From the NCBI GenBank assembly GCA_020744225.1, contig JAGMWG010000004.1, positions 1,736,001-1,800,000 on the forward strand: 64,000 nucleotides of DNA. The letters run 5' to 3'. Below, one piece after another: positions 21,463 to 32,871 of this stretch. Made by a program: the position numbers and the translations under genes. The stretch is from Paraphoma chrysanthemicola (lineage: Eukaryota; Ascomycota; Dothideomycetes; Pleosporales; Phaeosphaeriaceae). The notes under the pieces were generated by a model. The model was not told where the DNA came from and did no database searches. It worked only from the letters and a program-made list of their open reading frames with translations. Positions within the stretch are counted from its first letter, which is position 1. Each line of letters starts with the position of its first letter.

Positions 21463-23323
21463 ATGGCCGGACCATTCCGACCCGCGTCCCCTGCAGAAAA
21501 CCTTCCAGCGTACTACAACGACCTCGGTGATGAGAGCATCCAACATTGTTTCCGCAACTTCGACAATGAGCGCAACTTTGACCTGTTCGATAGGCAGACG
21601 CGCAACCCCAGGACTAGCAACTTCTGCGTTGACTTTGGCGAGCACGATGCGTTCTGTGCTTTTGATCTGGACGCGCAAGCATACTCGAAGCTCCTCTCCT
21701 CTCCAAGGCCTCCGCATCTACACACGCGATGGATCAATATCTGGATGCCGTACGTCCAGAAAGATCTGGTCAAGGTCCTTGGTCAGCACTTTGATTTCAC
21801 GCCGCGACTGCTTGGAATGATGCGGAGTGATCCCAGTCCGCCGAAGCCGCAGTCGTTGCGAAAGAAGAAGAGTAGTTCGACTCTGAGATCTCGGCTGTCG
21901 CACAGGTCGAATAAATCCGATTCCATCAGGCAGCGGGCGAAAGAGGCGAATCAAGCGAGTCTGGAGTCGGAAGAGAGTATCGGCATGACCGAGCTGATGC
22001 ATTCGACACAGCTGGAGATGGTGCAGGATCTTAGTCACTATCAACTGGTTGACGATGTCTGGCATTGGAGTACTGTTGACTGGGGTAGAAGATTTGTCTG
22101 CCTTGGTTATAATTCCCTACATAACGTCCGTACAAAGCCCTCTGAAGATGTACACAACGACGAAACAGACAGAGGCCAGGACGTCCCACATGGCAAGCGC
22201 GTGTGGAACTGGCTGCTACTCTGCGAGGACAAGACCGTCATCTCCGTCTCAGAGGACCCATACCCATTCAGTCATGGGGGTCTATCCAACCAAGATTTGA
22301 AGATGCTATATACGACGCGAAGGAACCTCGTCAACGTCTTTCGTCAGTTGTCCAAAGCTCCGACACCGCTACGGGACACAGCCCTAATACAGCTCCCAAT
22401 TCGCAATCGCGTCGGTAACAGCGAAGAAGAAACTGCACACCGACCAACAGATGCGCCCGGCCTGCTCTTCTACTACCTGTTCGAAGACTGGGGCACGACC
22501 TTCAACCTCATCTCCCGCCGCGACCACGGCTACGGCGCAGAGCTCGACCGCCTGGTAAGTCTCTTGACCGTCTGTCTCCCTTCAGCCCTTACTAACCCCA
22601 CAATAGCGGCAAGAAATGCTTGTCAAGGCCGACCTCACGCACATCGACCAATTGCATCATATTGGCTGCCAACTCGCCGTGCTCAAACGCGTCTACCAAG
22701 CCTACACACTCATCATCGAACGCGTCCTCAAGAAACAAGAAGCAACCCTCGCCTCCCTCAAAAACTCACACATCATGTCCGGCGCCGAGTCATTCGCATC
22801 TGACGGCCCGCATCCACAAACCATCAACACGACGTCCGGCCCCCTGATCCCCGAAGCAGACAGCCTGCTCGGCGTGAGCCTGAGCTCCGCAGCCAAAGTC
22901 CGGTTCGAGAGGCTGAAGGATCGAATCGCATTGTACGCACTGAGTGAGATTGAAGAATGTCTGGCGCAAAAAGACAGTCTCGTGATGATGAATTTCAATC
23001 TCATCGCCATAAAGGAATCCTTCAGCGTCGAGCGCCTCACATGGGTCACTCTGCTGTTGGCCAAGATCACAATCCTGTTCACGCCGGTTACCCTACTTAC
23101 GGGGTATTTCAGCATTCAGTTCAAGGATACCGAGTTTGAGATCAAATCGTATTGGTGGGCGTTTGCGAGCGTGTTTAGCGCGAGTTTGGCGCTTTTGGTC
23201 CTGTTTAGTTGGTTTAGCGGGACGCTGGAGGCCAAGATCATTACGAGGAGTTGGAGTCGGGTTGCGTTTGATGTGGTTGGGAGGTGGGTTTCGCACAGGG
23301 CGAAGAGGGGGAAGATGAGTTGA
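21463..23323 (+). CDS. CorA-like divalent cation transporter family protein
   Basis: Two exons, 21463-22554 and 22607-23323, 602 aa; the 52-bp intron is GT-AG with a CTAAC branch site. A long soluble N-terminal part includes a basic, serine-rich insert (about residues 130-165). The C-terminus has the CorA layout: a long helix (MLVKADLTHIDQLHHI...), then two transmembrane helices at about 508-532 and 547-567, separated by a short loop. The position of the CorA GMN signature reads YFSIQ, so it is a divergent member, as is common for fungal CorA-like proteins. CorA proteins are pentameric Mg2+ (or Zn2+/Co2+) channels; without the GMN motif, Mg2+ transport cannot be assumed. The start has a good context (GCC before ATG, G at +4). 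Confidence 0.85.
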
Positions 23324-23970
23324 GCATGTGTGCCTGGAAAAAAAGGGAGTAGAAGCGCGGCCGAATATATTTTGCCCAATTCATTGCACGAACTGCTTGT
23401 GCGCAGAATGCATCCCACCGGACTGAAATCTACACCTCTCCCATCCCACCGGAGTGCGAGGCGTTCAAGACTCTGATCAATATTTAAGCTATTGCGCTGT
23501 GTCTCATACGAAAATTCTTCCGATTTTGGCTCTGCATGGCCGAGGGTGTCGTGGTGTTGAAGCCGAGATGGCGAAGCCGAAGTCGTCGCGTCATCACTGA
23601 GCAAGCATAACATAACAAACCAACACATGTCTCCGTCCTTTGCTGATGGTCGTCTCTTGCCTGACTGTCATCGACTGCTTCCAATAACTCATTTTCAACC
23701 TTACCGTGGCAAAAGCCGTGATGATGTTCGCTGGTGGAGCCTCCAATATCCAATCGCTGAGTAGCTCGCCTCGACTTCTGCTCTTGACCGCTTCCGAGTT
23801 ACTTTTACGTATGCCCCGCACTCTAGCGAGTTGATTTACATCCCTCGTCTAATGACTCCTCTGAAGAATTTTCAACCTCGCCCTGGGGCCTGCTGCCAAG
23901 CGCTTACAATATAGATCTTATAAAATTTGAAGTCGTCATCACAGCAGAAAAGCTCATCGAGCTCAGCTCA
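23324..23970. other. Intergenic region between CorA-like gene and tRNA
   Basis: 647 bp. It holds the 3' UTR of the CorA-like gene and the tRNA 5' flank. Short minus-strand ORFs have no protein character. Confidence 0.4.
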
Positions 23971-24058
23971 GGTCTCGTGGTCTAGTGGTATGATTCTCGC
24001 TTAGGGTGAACCCAAGCATCGTTGCGAGAGGCCCCGGTTTCGAATACCGGCGAGACCC
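23971..24058 (+). tRNA. tRNA-Pro(AGG) with 16-nt intron
   Basis: The acceptor stem GGTCTCG pairs with CGAGACC at the 3' end, with discriminator C at 24058. The D-arm (TGGTCTAGTGGTA) matches the eukaryotic A box. The anticodon stem TCTCGC/GCGAGA encloses TTAGGG, putting anticodon AGG at 24003-24005. A 16-nt intron (24007-24022) sits at the canonical position one base 3' of the anticodon, and its CCC can pair with the GGG of the loop, as in known pre-tRNA introns. The T-arm is CCGGT-TTCGAAT-ACCGG. The mature length is 72 nt before CCA addition. Confidence 0.95.
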
Positions 24059-24061
24059 ATG

Positions 24062-24067
24062 TTTTTT
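24062..24067 (+). terminator. RNA polymerase III terminator (T6)
   Basis: A run of six T residues starts four bases after the last tRNA base, the usual Pol III stop. Confidence 0.85.
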
Positions 24068-24563
24068 GCATTTTATTGGGCCTCCTAGAGGTTCTGCGCT
24101 CCATCTTTTTGCTCCGCGGCCGTCCACATCTGCCCGCGATGGATGTAAACGAGCCAGCTCCCTTTTCGATCGCGTGTGATGCTACGCTACCTAATGCTAC
24201 TACAGCACATGGATAGAACTGATAGAACTAATTTTATAGGCGTGGTCCTGTGGTCTAGCCTCAGCGGCAGCACTGCCCGTGAGCACATGCACCCGTCACA
24301 ATGCTCACGTTTCTCAAGGATTTCCTACATGCCTGTGATTATTAGGAGTCCTAAGGCTGTCACCTATTTAGGTGCGAGATCAGAGGCTTAGACCACCATG
24401 AACAACACTAGTGCATCTATCTCCAAGAAAGGGTTTTGTGGCTTTTTGGGGGCCAATGGATTGAGCGATAAGGTCGCAGGATTCGCAGCCTTGTGGCAGT
24501 AACTTTGCAACATCGGATTTCTCTAACCTCAGAGTGAGCACAACTCTTGACGCTCCCTTTCAG
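24068..24563. other. Intergenic region upstream of DUF3433 gene
   Basis: 496 bp. It probably contains the DUF3433 gene promoter. A short direct repeat (GATAGAACT twice near 24.21 kb) and a 9-nt match to the tRNA A-box region (GTGGTCTAG near 24.25 kb) are present; nothing more. Confidence 0.35.
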
Positions 24564-26441
24564 ATGCCAACCTCGCTGCCCGGCATGTCGAATCACGTAC
24601 ACAAACATGTGGAACCGTTGCCATATAGCTACGCGCCGGTACCACCTCACGGCAAGGCCGAGGTTACGGCTCAACGAGTCGATGTTGATACGACTACCCG
24701 TCGCAAGAGGCATGATTACAAACCTGTGGAGCTTCGGACACGCTTCCTAGTTGCCTTTTGTATCGTCACACTCGTCATCTGCGCGTTGGTCCAGATTGCG
24801 ATAGCAGCATTCATGGGCGCACCAGGACTACATTCACTCGTGCAGCGCTCTGTCGAGTTGCCATCTCCTCCGGCTTCGACGGAAAGCGGCAGACCTCTTC
24901 CAGGATCATATTCTGGTACTGGCCCGGTCTTATCAATGTCATCGCCATATCCCACATCTACGCCAACGCCAACGCCAGACGAGGCTGGAGCGCCCAGTCC
25001 AGGCAGCTTCTCAACGGTGACTGCAACAGGCTGGGGGCAGAGCTACTACTTCATCGGTGGCTATCTGCCAACACTGGTTGCGGTCCTACTCTCCATCTGG
25101 TGGAAATGTATCTTCTCGAAACTAAAAGAGATGGAACCTCTGCACCAAATGGGTACGCCGCAGGGAGCGAAGGCGCAGGACTCGATTCTGTTGACGTATC
25201 CGGGGACGTTCTCACCCAAGGTGCTATGGTGCAGCTATGGCGCTCATCACTGGCTGTCTTTTCTCGGAGCAGTGAACACAATACTGACTACTATCTGCAC
25301 CTTATTCGCCTCAGAAACACTTTTCCTGACGGGTGTCGGAACTTCATGTGGCGTAATCCTCAATTCACATGCAGATGTAAATGAGGGATGCCGTATCGCT
25401 CTGGGCATGAGGCCGCCACTGGGATGGGTGCTTGGCGTCGTCCTGATTGCAGCGGTCTTGATTACGGTGTGCTTGATCAGAAGACTTCGCAGTCAGCCCT
25501 CCAGGATCAGGGCTGACCCTTCAACTATCGCCGGCATTGCGTGCCTGTACGGCGATAATCTATCGAAGGACTTCCCGCAGGTACTTGCAAATCCGTCGGC
25601 GAGATACAGGCTCAACTCGCTGGGTGAGATCGAGACAGTCGTCGGTAATTCCAACCCTACTGGAACTAGCCAACCGCAATCGTCAGCCCGAAGCAAGTAT
25701 GGCCACACTGCGATGCATCCCGCAGCCTTGGCGTTTTATGGAATTTACCTTGTCGGTGTCCTTGTCTTGATCGTATACTACGCGTTCGTCAGCACACCGG
25801 AGCGAGGTGGCGGCTTGGAAGACTTCATGAATAGTGAGTCGTTCGGCGTGCGGCTGTTCATGACCGCTATGGGCCTGCTCATCAAAACGTACTGGGGCTG
25901 GGTCGAGTCCTACATGCGCAGTGTACGTCCTTACGCTACGCTTGTGTCGAAGCACGGGGCAACAGCGGCAGAAAGCGTCTTAATTCGCACCCCAGGCCAT
26001 CCTATGACAGCGTTGTTCCATGCGGCGACATGGAAGAATATATTCCTAGCCAGCGTTACAGTAATGGCTGTGCTGAGTGAGGTGCTGGTCATCACTCTCA
26101 GTGGCATTCCGTTCTCAACAGCGACAGCGTATCTGGCTTTCGAGATCTCAGTATACATCAGTCTCGGAATCCTATCTGTCATGTTAGTAGTACTCTTTGG
26201 GGTCCTGGTATGGACGACTACAAGAAAGTACACAAGGCAATCGCCAGACGTCCCGGAAAATATCTCAAATGTCTTGCAGCTCCTTGATGACGAAACTGGC
26301 CGGGAGGCGCTTAGAGAATTGAACGGATCGGATGGAAAATATGCTTCGAATGTGGAACATGTGCGGTTTGCTTTGCGGGAGAAGCTGGAGACCAAGAAGT
26401 GGTCCATCATTAAGCTAACTGATGACACTCTGCTTGTCTAG
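24564..26441 (+). CDS. DUF3433 multi-pass membrane protein
   Basis: A single exon of 625 aa from the first ATG at 24564; the frame is open further upstream but lacks an ATG. I see seven strongly hydrophobic segments, starting with FLVAFCIVTLVICALVQIAI near residue 50 and ending with a pair near the C-terminus. A Ser/Thr/Pro-rich loop follows the first one. The block from YFIGGYLPTLVAVLLSIWW through EMEPLHQM, DSILLTYP and HHWLSFLGAV fits the DUF3433 repeat (membrane helix, 'EPxxQM', 'DSLLLxYP'). DUF3433 proteins are widespread in Pezizomycotina, probably at the cell surface, with no established function. This one is shorter than many members, which carry two repeats and exceed 1000 aa. Confidence 0.8.
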   Translation: MPTSLPGMSNHVHKHVEPLPYSYAPVPPHGKAEVTAQRVDVDTTTRRKRHDYKPVELRTRFLVAFCIVTLVICALVQIAIAAFMGAPGLHSLVQRSVELPSPPASTESGRPLPGSYSGTGPVLSMSSPYPTSTPTPTPDEAGAPSPGSFSTVTATGWGQSYYFIGGYLPTLVAVLLSIWWKCIFSKLKEMEPLHQMGTPQGAKAQDSILLTYPGTFSPKVLWCSYGAHHWLSFLGAVNTILTTICTLFASETLFLTGVGTSCGVILNSHADVNEGCRIALGMRPPLGWVLGVVLIAAVLITVCLIRRLRSQPSRIRADPSTIAGIACLYGDNLSKDFPQVLANPSARYRLNSLGEIETVVGNSNPTGTSQPQSSARSKYGHTAMHPAALAFYGIYLVGVLVLIVYYAFVSTPERGGGLEDFMNSESFGVRLFMTAMGLLIKTYWGWVESYMRSVRPYATLVSKHGATAAESVLIRTPGHPMTALFHAATWKNIFLASVTVMAVLSEVLVITLSGIPFSTATAYLAFEISVYISLGILSVMLVVLFGVLVWTTTRKYTRQSPDVPENISNVLQLLDDETGREALRELNGSDGKYASNVEHVRFALREKLETKKWSIIKLTDDTLLV

Positions 26442-28008
26442 AACTTTCTTTGGTTGAAGCGATAGTATAATCTGATCAATCTTCAAGCCTCTCGTCCAAT
26501 GGAGTACGATTTTGAGAATGTCAGCCTTTGCGCACTGTGTGGATTGTTGCCAGTGGTGTCCGACAAGCCCAATTGATGCGGGGATGCCTAGCAAAGACTA
26601 TACACGCCACCAAGGCATACTTGAGATGGACGTAGTCAAGATTTTCAAGCATTTCAAGTCGACGTGGCGAGCTGTTCGAGAAACCACGGTCACCAAGCTG
26701 TGTTAATCTCGGCTCAAGTAGCGTGCTTCTGCATCAGTCTGAGCATGAGCGTTGTTGGACGAAACGCCGCAAAGCCACCGCAAAGTCGCGTATCAAAGCA
26801 ATAGCCAGCGTGGGCTCGAGCACATTAATTACTTCAAACGATGGGGTGGGACGGACACGAAGCCGGCCGTCGCGACGCTAGAGGACTTCCGAGCAAGCGC
26901 CCCCGCTTAACGACTTCCGGCCCGCACGGTTGGGTTCAGGCCTCCACCTCCTCACAAGCACTTGAGCACTAGCGTCCGCACAACCACCATTGGACAATCC
27001 TCCGCATTCGTACCGCTGAAGATGACGATCGTCAATGTGCAACCTTCAGGAGACTCCATTTACGATGCGCCTCGCTCGTATGTGCAGCCTTCGATCTGCA
27101 AGCCACGAGTACGTGAAGCCGCTCATTGACTTGCCAACTTCACCTCTTTGTTCCTGTGAGAGACGCTTCGGCCGCACTCCTGGCATGTCTTGTTTCGCGA
27201 AGGGTCGAGCTTCTCGGAAACAAACCTGAAGCTCGAGTCAAATTCTAACAGTGAGGCGGTCGAAGGTAGGCACGGCTCGCAATGTCGAGCCATCCCAGCC
27301 AGATGTAAACTCTATCTAGTCGCGCGAGTCAATCGGTCTAATGCGAGGCGAAGGACACCGTCTGGTTACCACCAGTCGCAGGCAATCCTTTGCACATCCC
27401 CAAGCGACCTCACCGCGTTGCAAAACCGGGAACCTGGCTCCTAAATAGAGCTCCACATATGCCGATCTGGGGTTGTGACAGAAACGACGCGCTATTTGGC
27501 CGCGTCGAAAGCCCTCGGCCAGGGTTACGTGAAAAGGTCCGAGATCTTGAGACATTTCGCATAGTAATGTGTCACAATTTTAGTAGCTTTAAACCTCAGC
27601 AGGCTCACGTTCCCAGTGCCCGGCTGGGGCCCCATGGGCAGCTTGAGCGCACTTTCACATTACGATCTGATCGACTCTGCATTTCCCACTGACAGTAAGC
27701 GCACCTGATCATCTCGGCACGCACGCTGCGGAACCCTAGCGACTCGCTCGAAGTGTTCCACAGGCGAAGGATTCAATATGTCGGAGACTAGCATATTCCG
27801 CGTCCAATGAGATCAAGATAGAAGACGGCAAGAATTATGCGCGGGAGCAATCCATGTCCTTACGTTCCCCAGATCTTTCAGGAACACGGGGTGGGTCTCT
27901 TTCTTTAATGCAGATCGCGTCCCCACTGCTTGATCAATCGCTTCGAAGACCAAGCTGGCTCTTGCTCGACAGTCCTCGGTAGTGTGACTCTACTCACGAG
28001 ATCTCCAA
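26442..28008. other. Gene-poor stretch upstream of PTH11-like gene
   Basis: 1567 bp without a convincing gene. A short frame from the ATG at 27021 (MTIVNVQPSGDS...) stops after about 36 codons and no splice model extends it. Its far end should hold the promoter of the receptor-like gene. Confidence 0.4.
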
Positions 28009-29658
28009 ATGGCAGCTGCAACAGACGAGCAGAGGAAGTCATGGCCACCTCCAAATTACGAAAACCCCGAGAATCTCCATGGCCTTATCATCGGCTTGGT
28101 AGTACCTAGTCTGACACTGGCTGTCGTCTGTAAGTGCCGAACGCTGGCAGATTCAGTGCCGGTCATATTGCGATCGTTCTTTGAGCTCCGCCTCTTATCT
28201 AGAGCACATCTCTTTCCTCCGACACTGTCATCGCGGTCTACCGCTTTCTGCTCGTCGATAGATCCTTGATAATTACGAGCTTGAACGCTAACCATGTCGT
28301 TCTGTAGTTTTGGCCACACGATTTTATGGCAAAGGCTTGCTGCGACAAATCTTGTGGTACGATGATTGGATGATGCTTGGTGCTATGGTACGTCAAGAAA
28401 TCCGTCAAACTCTACAAGGCTGAAATGAGGTTAGCTTTTTGCCGTGCCTACATCGATTTTCCCACTGGTATCCATCAATTTAGGCCTTGGGATCCATATT
28501 TGGGACCAGAAGCCAGAATGGCATACACCATACAGTAAGGTAAGTGATAGCTGTGTTAATGACCACGTCGTGTGAACATTCTCTACCGTGCTAACTGTCT
28601 ATAGATGGGTTATACGGCCGATCTCCTCTTCCCAGCAGCGTGCTCCTTAACCAAGATCTCGCTGTGTCTGACATACTTCCGGCTCTTCCCAAGTCGCGCC
28701 GACAAGATTTTCTGCTACGTAATGGGAGTTTTCGTCACATTGTATACCGTCGCATGCTTGTTCCTGTCACTTTTTCAATGCCGTCCAATCAGGAGCTACT
28801 GGGACCTAGATGTAGAGCAGAAGTGCATCAACATGCGGGCAACCCTCGTCTCCGTTGCGGCTCTCAATAGTTTCAGTGACTTTCTAGTATATTTGTAAGT
28901 CGCATAGAATCAAGTCGGCAATGTCCGTTAACAGTAGCACAGATGGCCGGCCAAGCCACTATGGAGTCTTCACCTTCCGGTCAAGCAGCGTCTTGGTCTC
29001 ATCTTCCTCTTTTCTGTCGGACTACTCGTTTGCGTGGCAGGTGTGCTCCGAATGTACTACCTCGAAGTATACTTCAATTCGTACGACACGCTCTGTGAGT
29101 AATGTCAACAACCACCAAATGTACAGAATAGCTAATTATGCTTCAGGGAATGGCTCGGCTGTGTGGATTTGCATGGTCCTTGAATTAAACCTCGGTGTCA
29201 TTTGCGGCTGTCTCTCGGGCGTTAAGCCTGTTCTTGCGACTGTCTTTCCCGGTTTCTTCGGTACATCCTACAAAACGCGAAGTGGCGCTACACGGCCGAC
29301 ATATGGCCTGCAAACGGGCAAGACGACACATGGCGAGTCGTTCGCATTCCAGCCACTTTCCGATGTCTCGAATAGCAAGAAGCCTCAGAGCCATAAACTG
29401 GAACATGCTTTTTCTGTTGAAGCTCTGAAGAGCGCCGACGACAAGGGGCAAAGGAACTTTGCCTGGGCAAGTTCAAACGGCGATATAGGAGCAGACCATA
29501 ATGTTCCTCCTAATTGCATTGGAGTCAACCAGGTGGTGTCTGTCGAGCAGGAAGAGACTGGGAGCATGACTCCCAGGAGCGATGCGCAGCACAAGCTGTC
29601 AGATGCGGGCAGCGAAGAGTGGATAATGGATGATAAACCAAGGCCACGAAAAGCTTGA
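28009..29658 (+). CDS. PTH11-like rhodopsin-fold membrane receptor
   Basis: Six exons: 28009-28129, 28308-28387, 28435-28539, 28605-28894, 28943-29094 and 29147-29658, 419 aa. Introns are 178, 47, 65, 48 and 52 bp. The spliced protein has the seven-helix layout of the fungal PTH11/'rhodopsin-domain' family: HGLIIGLVVPSLTLAVVFLATRFY, then WYDDWMMLGAM (usual family 'DD' motif), GLGIHIWD, KISLCLTYFRLF, CRPIRSYWDL with the conserved Cys, DFLVYLWPAKPLWSLHLPVK, and WICMVLELNLGVICGCL. The cytoplasmic tail of about 150 residues is polar. No CFEM domain precedes the helices. Family members in plant pathogens sense surface or chemical cues through G proteins; the ligand here is unknown. Helix-by-helix agreement across all five junctions supports the splice model. 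Confidence 0.85.
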
Positions 29659-30161
29659 CCTTTTTTTGTCATGGAGTTCAGGTAAATGTACGGCACGGAT
29701 ACCCTTCATAATTCCGCAATCATTTTGTTACTCAAGAGCAATAGCATGGTGGTTCAAATCGGTCATGATGCCTCCACTGCCTACTACTTACGTTGCACGG
29801 GCGGTAAATGCAGGACCACACACTCACTCTTAACAAGCGGTACGAGCCACACCAGCGCCACACGAGGTTCGTCATGCACATCTCATTAATTGACGCAACA
29901 AGCTTGCGCCTGAATCCACATTCCGGGTACCGCGGAATCGGTTAGACGCTTGCAAGGGTGTTTCCGAAACAGGCGAGTTGGCACGACGCGTTTGCCCAAA
30001 CGATCACCATGACGTAGCTACGAGCGAATTCGCCAGGAACCACCTTTCTTCACGCGCAGCTTACGACTGCCTTCTTTACATCCTCGCCGCACCATTCTTC
30101 CTCCAGTTGACCCTTTTGCGAATCAACCAAGCAGCTCAATTGATATCCTCCAACACTCGAT
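29659..30161. other. Intergenic region
   Basis: 503 bp between two same-strand genes. A perfect ACGCGT occurs at 29986-29991, but nothing else stands out. Confidence 0.35.
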
Positions 30162-30860
30162 ATGGATGTAAGTTCTGTTTGAATTATGCCTTTCGCGGAA
30201 TGAGGGAATGAGGGGAAACTCACATGTTCAATAGGTCTACTATTTCTACAGCTATGGCACTGCCGCATGGTCTGGTAAGAGCTTCATATCGAACGTTTCC
30301 TCGGTGTTCATCATCTAACATGTTCACAGTCGTGCAAGCCGCACCTCTCATCGCCTCACCCACGATGATTGTCGCTCTCCTCTCGCCAGAAGTCCGCGAG
30401 GCATCAAGTATGCAGTGCCACATCCGACCACCACAAATGATCGACTAACATCCATGCAGCCCTCGAAGTCTACTTCTCCCGCATGCTCGGCTTCTCGCTC
30501 CTCACCCTCGGCGCCCTAACCGTCCTCCTCACGGGCTCCGTACCGCTCAACAGCCGTCTCTCTGAAGGCGCTACCACCAGCGCGACAGATCCCAAAGCGC
30601 CGTACGCTGTGCCTACGCTTACCATCACCGCAATCTTCCATGCCGCGGCCGCTTTTTACTGCTACGCCATGTGGACGCAGACGGGTGTGCTGAGCTTCAG
30701 TCTGGGAACGCTGGGTTCCACGTTCTTGGCTGCGATTGCATTTTGGTGCATTCTGTTTGCGAGCAGCGACGGCAGGATTAGCAGGAAGACTGGGGCAGAC
30801 AAGAGGACGAGCGGGTTCCCGTTCAAGAACAGTGAGGCGGAGAAGAGGAAGGGTAGGTAG
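30162..30860 (+). CDS. Small four-helix membrane protein, unknown function
   Basis: Four exons: 30162-30167, 30235-30274, 30330-30407 and 30460-30860, 174 aa. The first coding exon is only six bases (Met-Asp) before a GTAAGT donor. Spliced, the protein reads MDVYYFYSYGTAAW, then VVQAAPLIASPTMIVALL, EVREASTLEVYFSRMLGF, and three further hydrophobic segments ending with AAIAFWCILFASS and a short basic tail. Introns of 67, 55 and 52 bp have CTAAC-like branch sites in the last two. The family seems conserved among filamentous fungi as hypothetical membrane proteins, from memory; no function is known to me. The last three exons are well supported; the tiny first exon is the weaker part. Confidence 0.7.
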
Positions 30861-31518
30861 ATGTGTCCGTATCTTCCAAGCATGACCAGGCTCCGTGCTG
30901 AAGGCCTGGAGTGTGAAGCCCAATCCTCATGGCTCATGGAGTTTGGTGATCGGTCTGTTTCGATCGGCATTGGGAAACAAAAGCATGGCAATGAAGCGAG
31001 ATTGTATATTATAAAGCATAGACAACATTCTATTGATCATTAAAATCATTAGACTTGATAGTGCCCACTTTCACTACTGCAATGTGGCAATAATTCTTCA
31101 TTACTATTCCGCACGCGCATGAGCGCATCACTCTTCCTGTCTTCCACCTCAAACCAAACATAACACCTCTGACATGTGTCGACACGCCTCTCCCACACCC
31201 TCGACGAGCCCTCCAGGATGAGCTTCGTAGTGCACTCAAAGTGTGTAGCCGCCTTACGAATGAACCAAATGCCCTTCTGCACACGCCTGCAGAGTTCCGA
31301 CAAGTCCATGGAAGACGAATGATAATGCCAAATAAAGCAAAAGAGGCGGGCGGATCCGTGGAGAGCCACTGAATTCCATACCAGGGACTGTTGAGGTAGA
31401 AACCGGGCTCGACGCACGAATCGGACGGAGGTTCCCAATGAGCGTCCATGGCATGAAGCCGGTCAACGCGTGTAACGACTGTGCGTGAAGGCTATACTTC
31501 ACGCTGGGCGTGAGCGCA
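30861..31518. other. Convergent 3' intergenic region
   Basis: 658 bp between two convergent stop codons. Overlapping minus-strand ORFs (31030-31583) have no domain and no splice connection to the zinc-finger gene. Probably UTR. Confidence 0.4.
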
Positions 31519-32871
31519 CTAAGCTGCGAGAGGGTGTGAGCGAGGCTCGTCGCGCCGAATATCTGCGGGTGGCGGTCGGGCATCGTGGGGGATTTCGTGC
31601 GACTGTTGGATATCTGGCTGCGTGTGCGATGGTGCGTACGGAGGTTTCTCTTCGCGCCACCATGGTAGTTTGCCGTCTAGAGGGCGAATGGGAAGTGATT
31701 TCGCAGGCACAGTGTCGTACTCGACTGCGTCAAAGCCCTCGAAGTCTTCTGGCTCGCCGCGGTCGGCGCGCTGTCGCTTCTCGTTGGTGACTTGTGCTTC
31801 CATGACGTTTTCGACGAGGAGTTCTTTGGCTTCCCATTCCTCTTTGCGCAGTTTCTCGAGCGCTTCAGCTTCCGCGCGGAGTTGTTCGCTATCTTGTTGT
31901 GCCCATTGCAGCTGTCTCCGAAGGAGCTGGAAGAGCTCTGGTGCAGGTAACGATAGCTCGCGCTCGGTGAACTCAATGTCTGGTGGGAATTGCACTAGAG
32001 TTGGCGCACCCGGTAGTGACAGGTCCTGAATGTACGTAACATTGTTGTGCGCATAGTCTTGGTCTGCTGCTGGCGGTATTGTCGCACTGTTGGGAGGATG
32101 CGAATGTGATGACGGAGAGCCTGGTGTTGATCCCTTCTCGGGCTTCTTGCCGTCGGCATTGAGAATGAGCTTGATGCGCTGCTTGTTGTTCGAAGGGTTG
32201 GAGGAGTGATGCTTGGGAACGGGATCCGAAGGTCGCAATGCTTCCGTCTCGTGAACGGTGCGCATGTGCTTAGCCAGCGCGTCAGAGCGTGTGAAGGAGC
32301 GGTCGCATTCTATGTCACATTGTTAGCTGCAACGGATGGAGAGCGCGATGAACGGAGACGTACCGGGTAATGTGCAGTAGAACGGCTTCTCTCTTGTGTG
32401 ACTCCGCATGTGCGCCCTCAATGCATAGCCACTAGCATGCGGGATTCCTTTCCTCGTGCAGTCGCTCCACTCGCAGCTGTACTTCTTCTGGCGCGTGCCA
32501 ATGTGGTCATCGTGAAGATGCTCGACCAGATTGTCCATGTTCTCTAGGTCGCCAGCCTCGCAACCCTCCCATTTGCAAATCGTCACCTGGTCCTGTCCAA
32601 AGTCGTCCTCTTGCGACATGCCTGGGTGGTGGTGTGGCGATGCCGGCACCGAGCCATCGGTGTCTTCTGAAAGCTCAGCCTCATCATCAAGGGGCGGGAC
32701 GGCGATGTGTGGCGGCGGTGATGAGGGTGCGCGGTTGTTCAGGCGCAGACGCTTGCTTGGCCGCTGGAGGTCGTGGTCGGGTGTGGGCTCCATGCTGAGA
32801 CGACGGCTCTTGACCTCCTCGGGGAAGTCCTCGGAGCCGTATTCGGAGAGATCTGAGCCGGGCGAGTCCAT
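31519..32871 (-). CDS. C2H2 zinc-finger protein, Iec1/YY1-like
   Basis: Two exons, 32871-32364 and 32309-31519, 432 aa; the 54-bp intron splits finger 3 and splicing restores CTLPECDRSFTRSDALAKH. Three fingers: C99-H123 (CKWEGC...HLHDDH), C133 to about H158 (CEWSDC...HMRSH) and C166 to about H190 (CTLPEC...HMRTVH). The TRxKPF-type linker joins fingers 2 and 3. The C-terminal half has a coiled coil (ELFQLLRRQLQWAQQDSEQLRAE-type, residues about 270-330) and a proline-rich tail. The arrangement recalls S. pombe Iec1, a zinc-finger subunit of the INO80 remodeller, and more distantly YY1; this is recognition from memory, so I leave the symbol blank. Nuclear and DNA-binding by family. Confidence 0.85.

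Noticed and set aside
24250..24260. Possible second tRNA fragment (GTGGTCTAG)
   Set aside because: Only nine bases match the A-box region; there is no acceptor stem, anticodon arm or T-arm around it.
26442..28008. Degenerate zinc-cluster factor around 27.0-27.4 kb
   Set aside because: A few Cys-containing codons resemble one, but the frame is stopped repeatedly and no six-cysteine pattern can be built.
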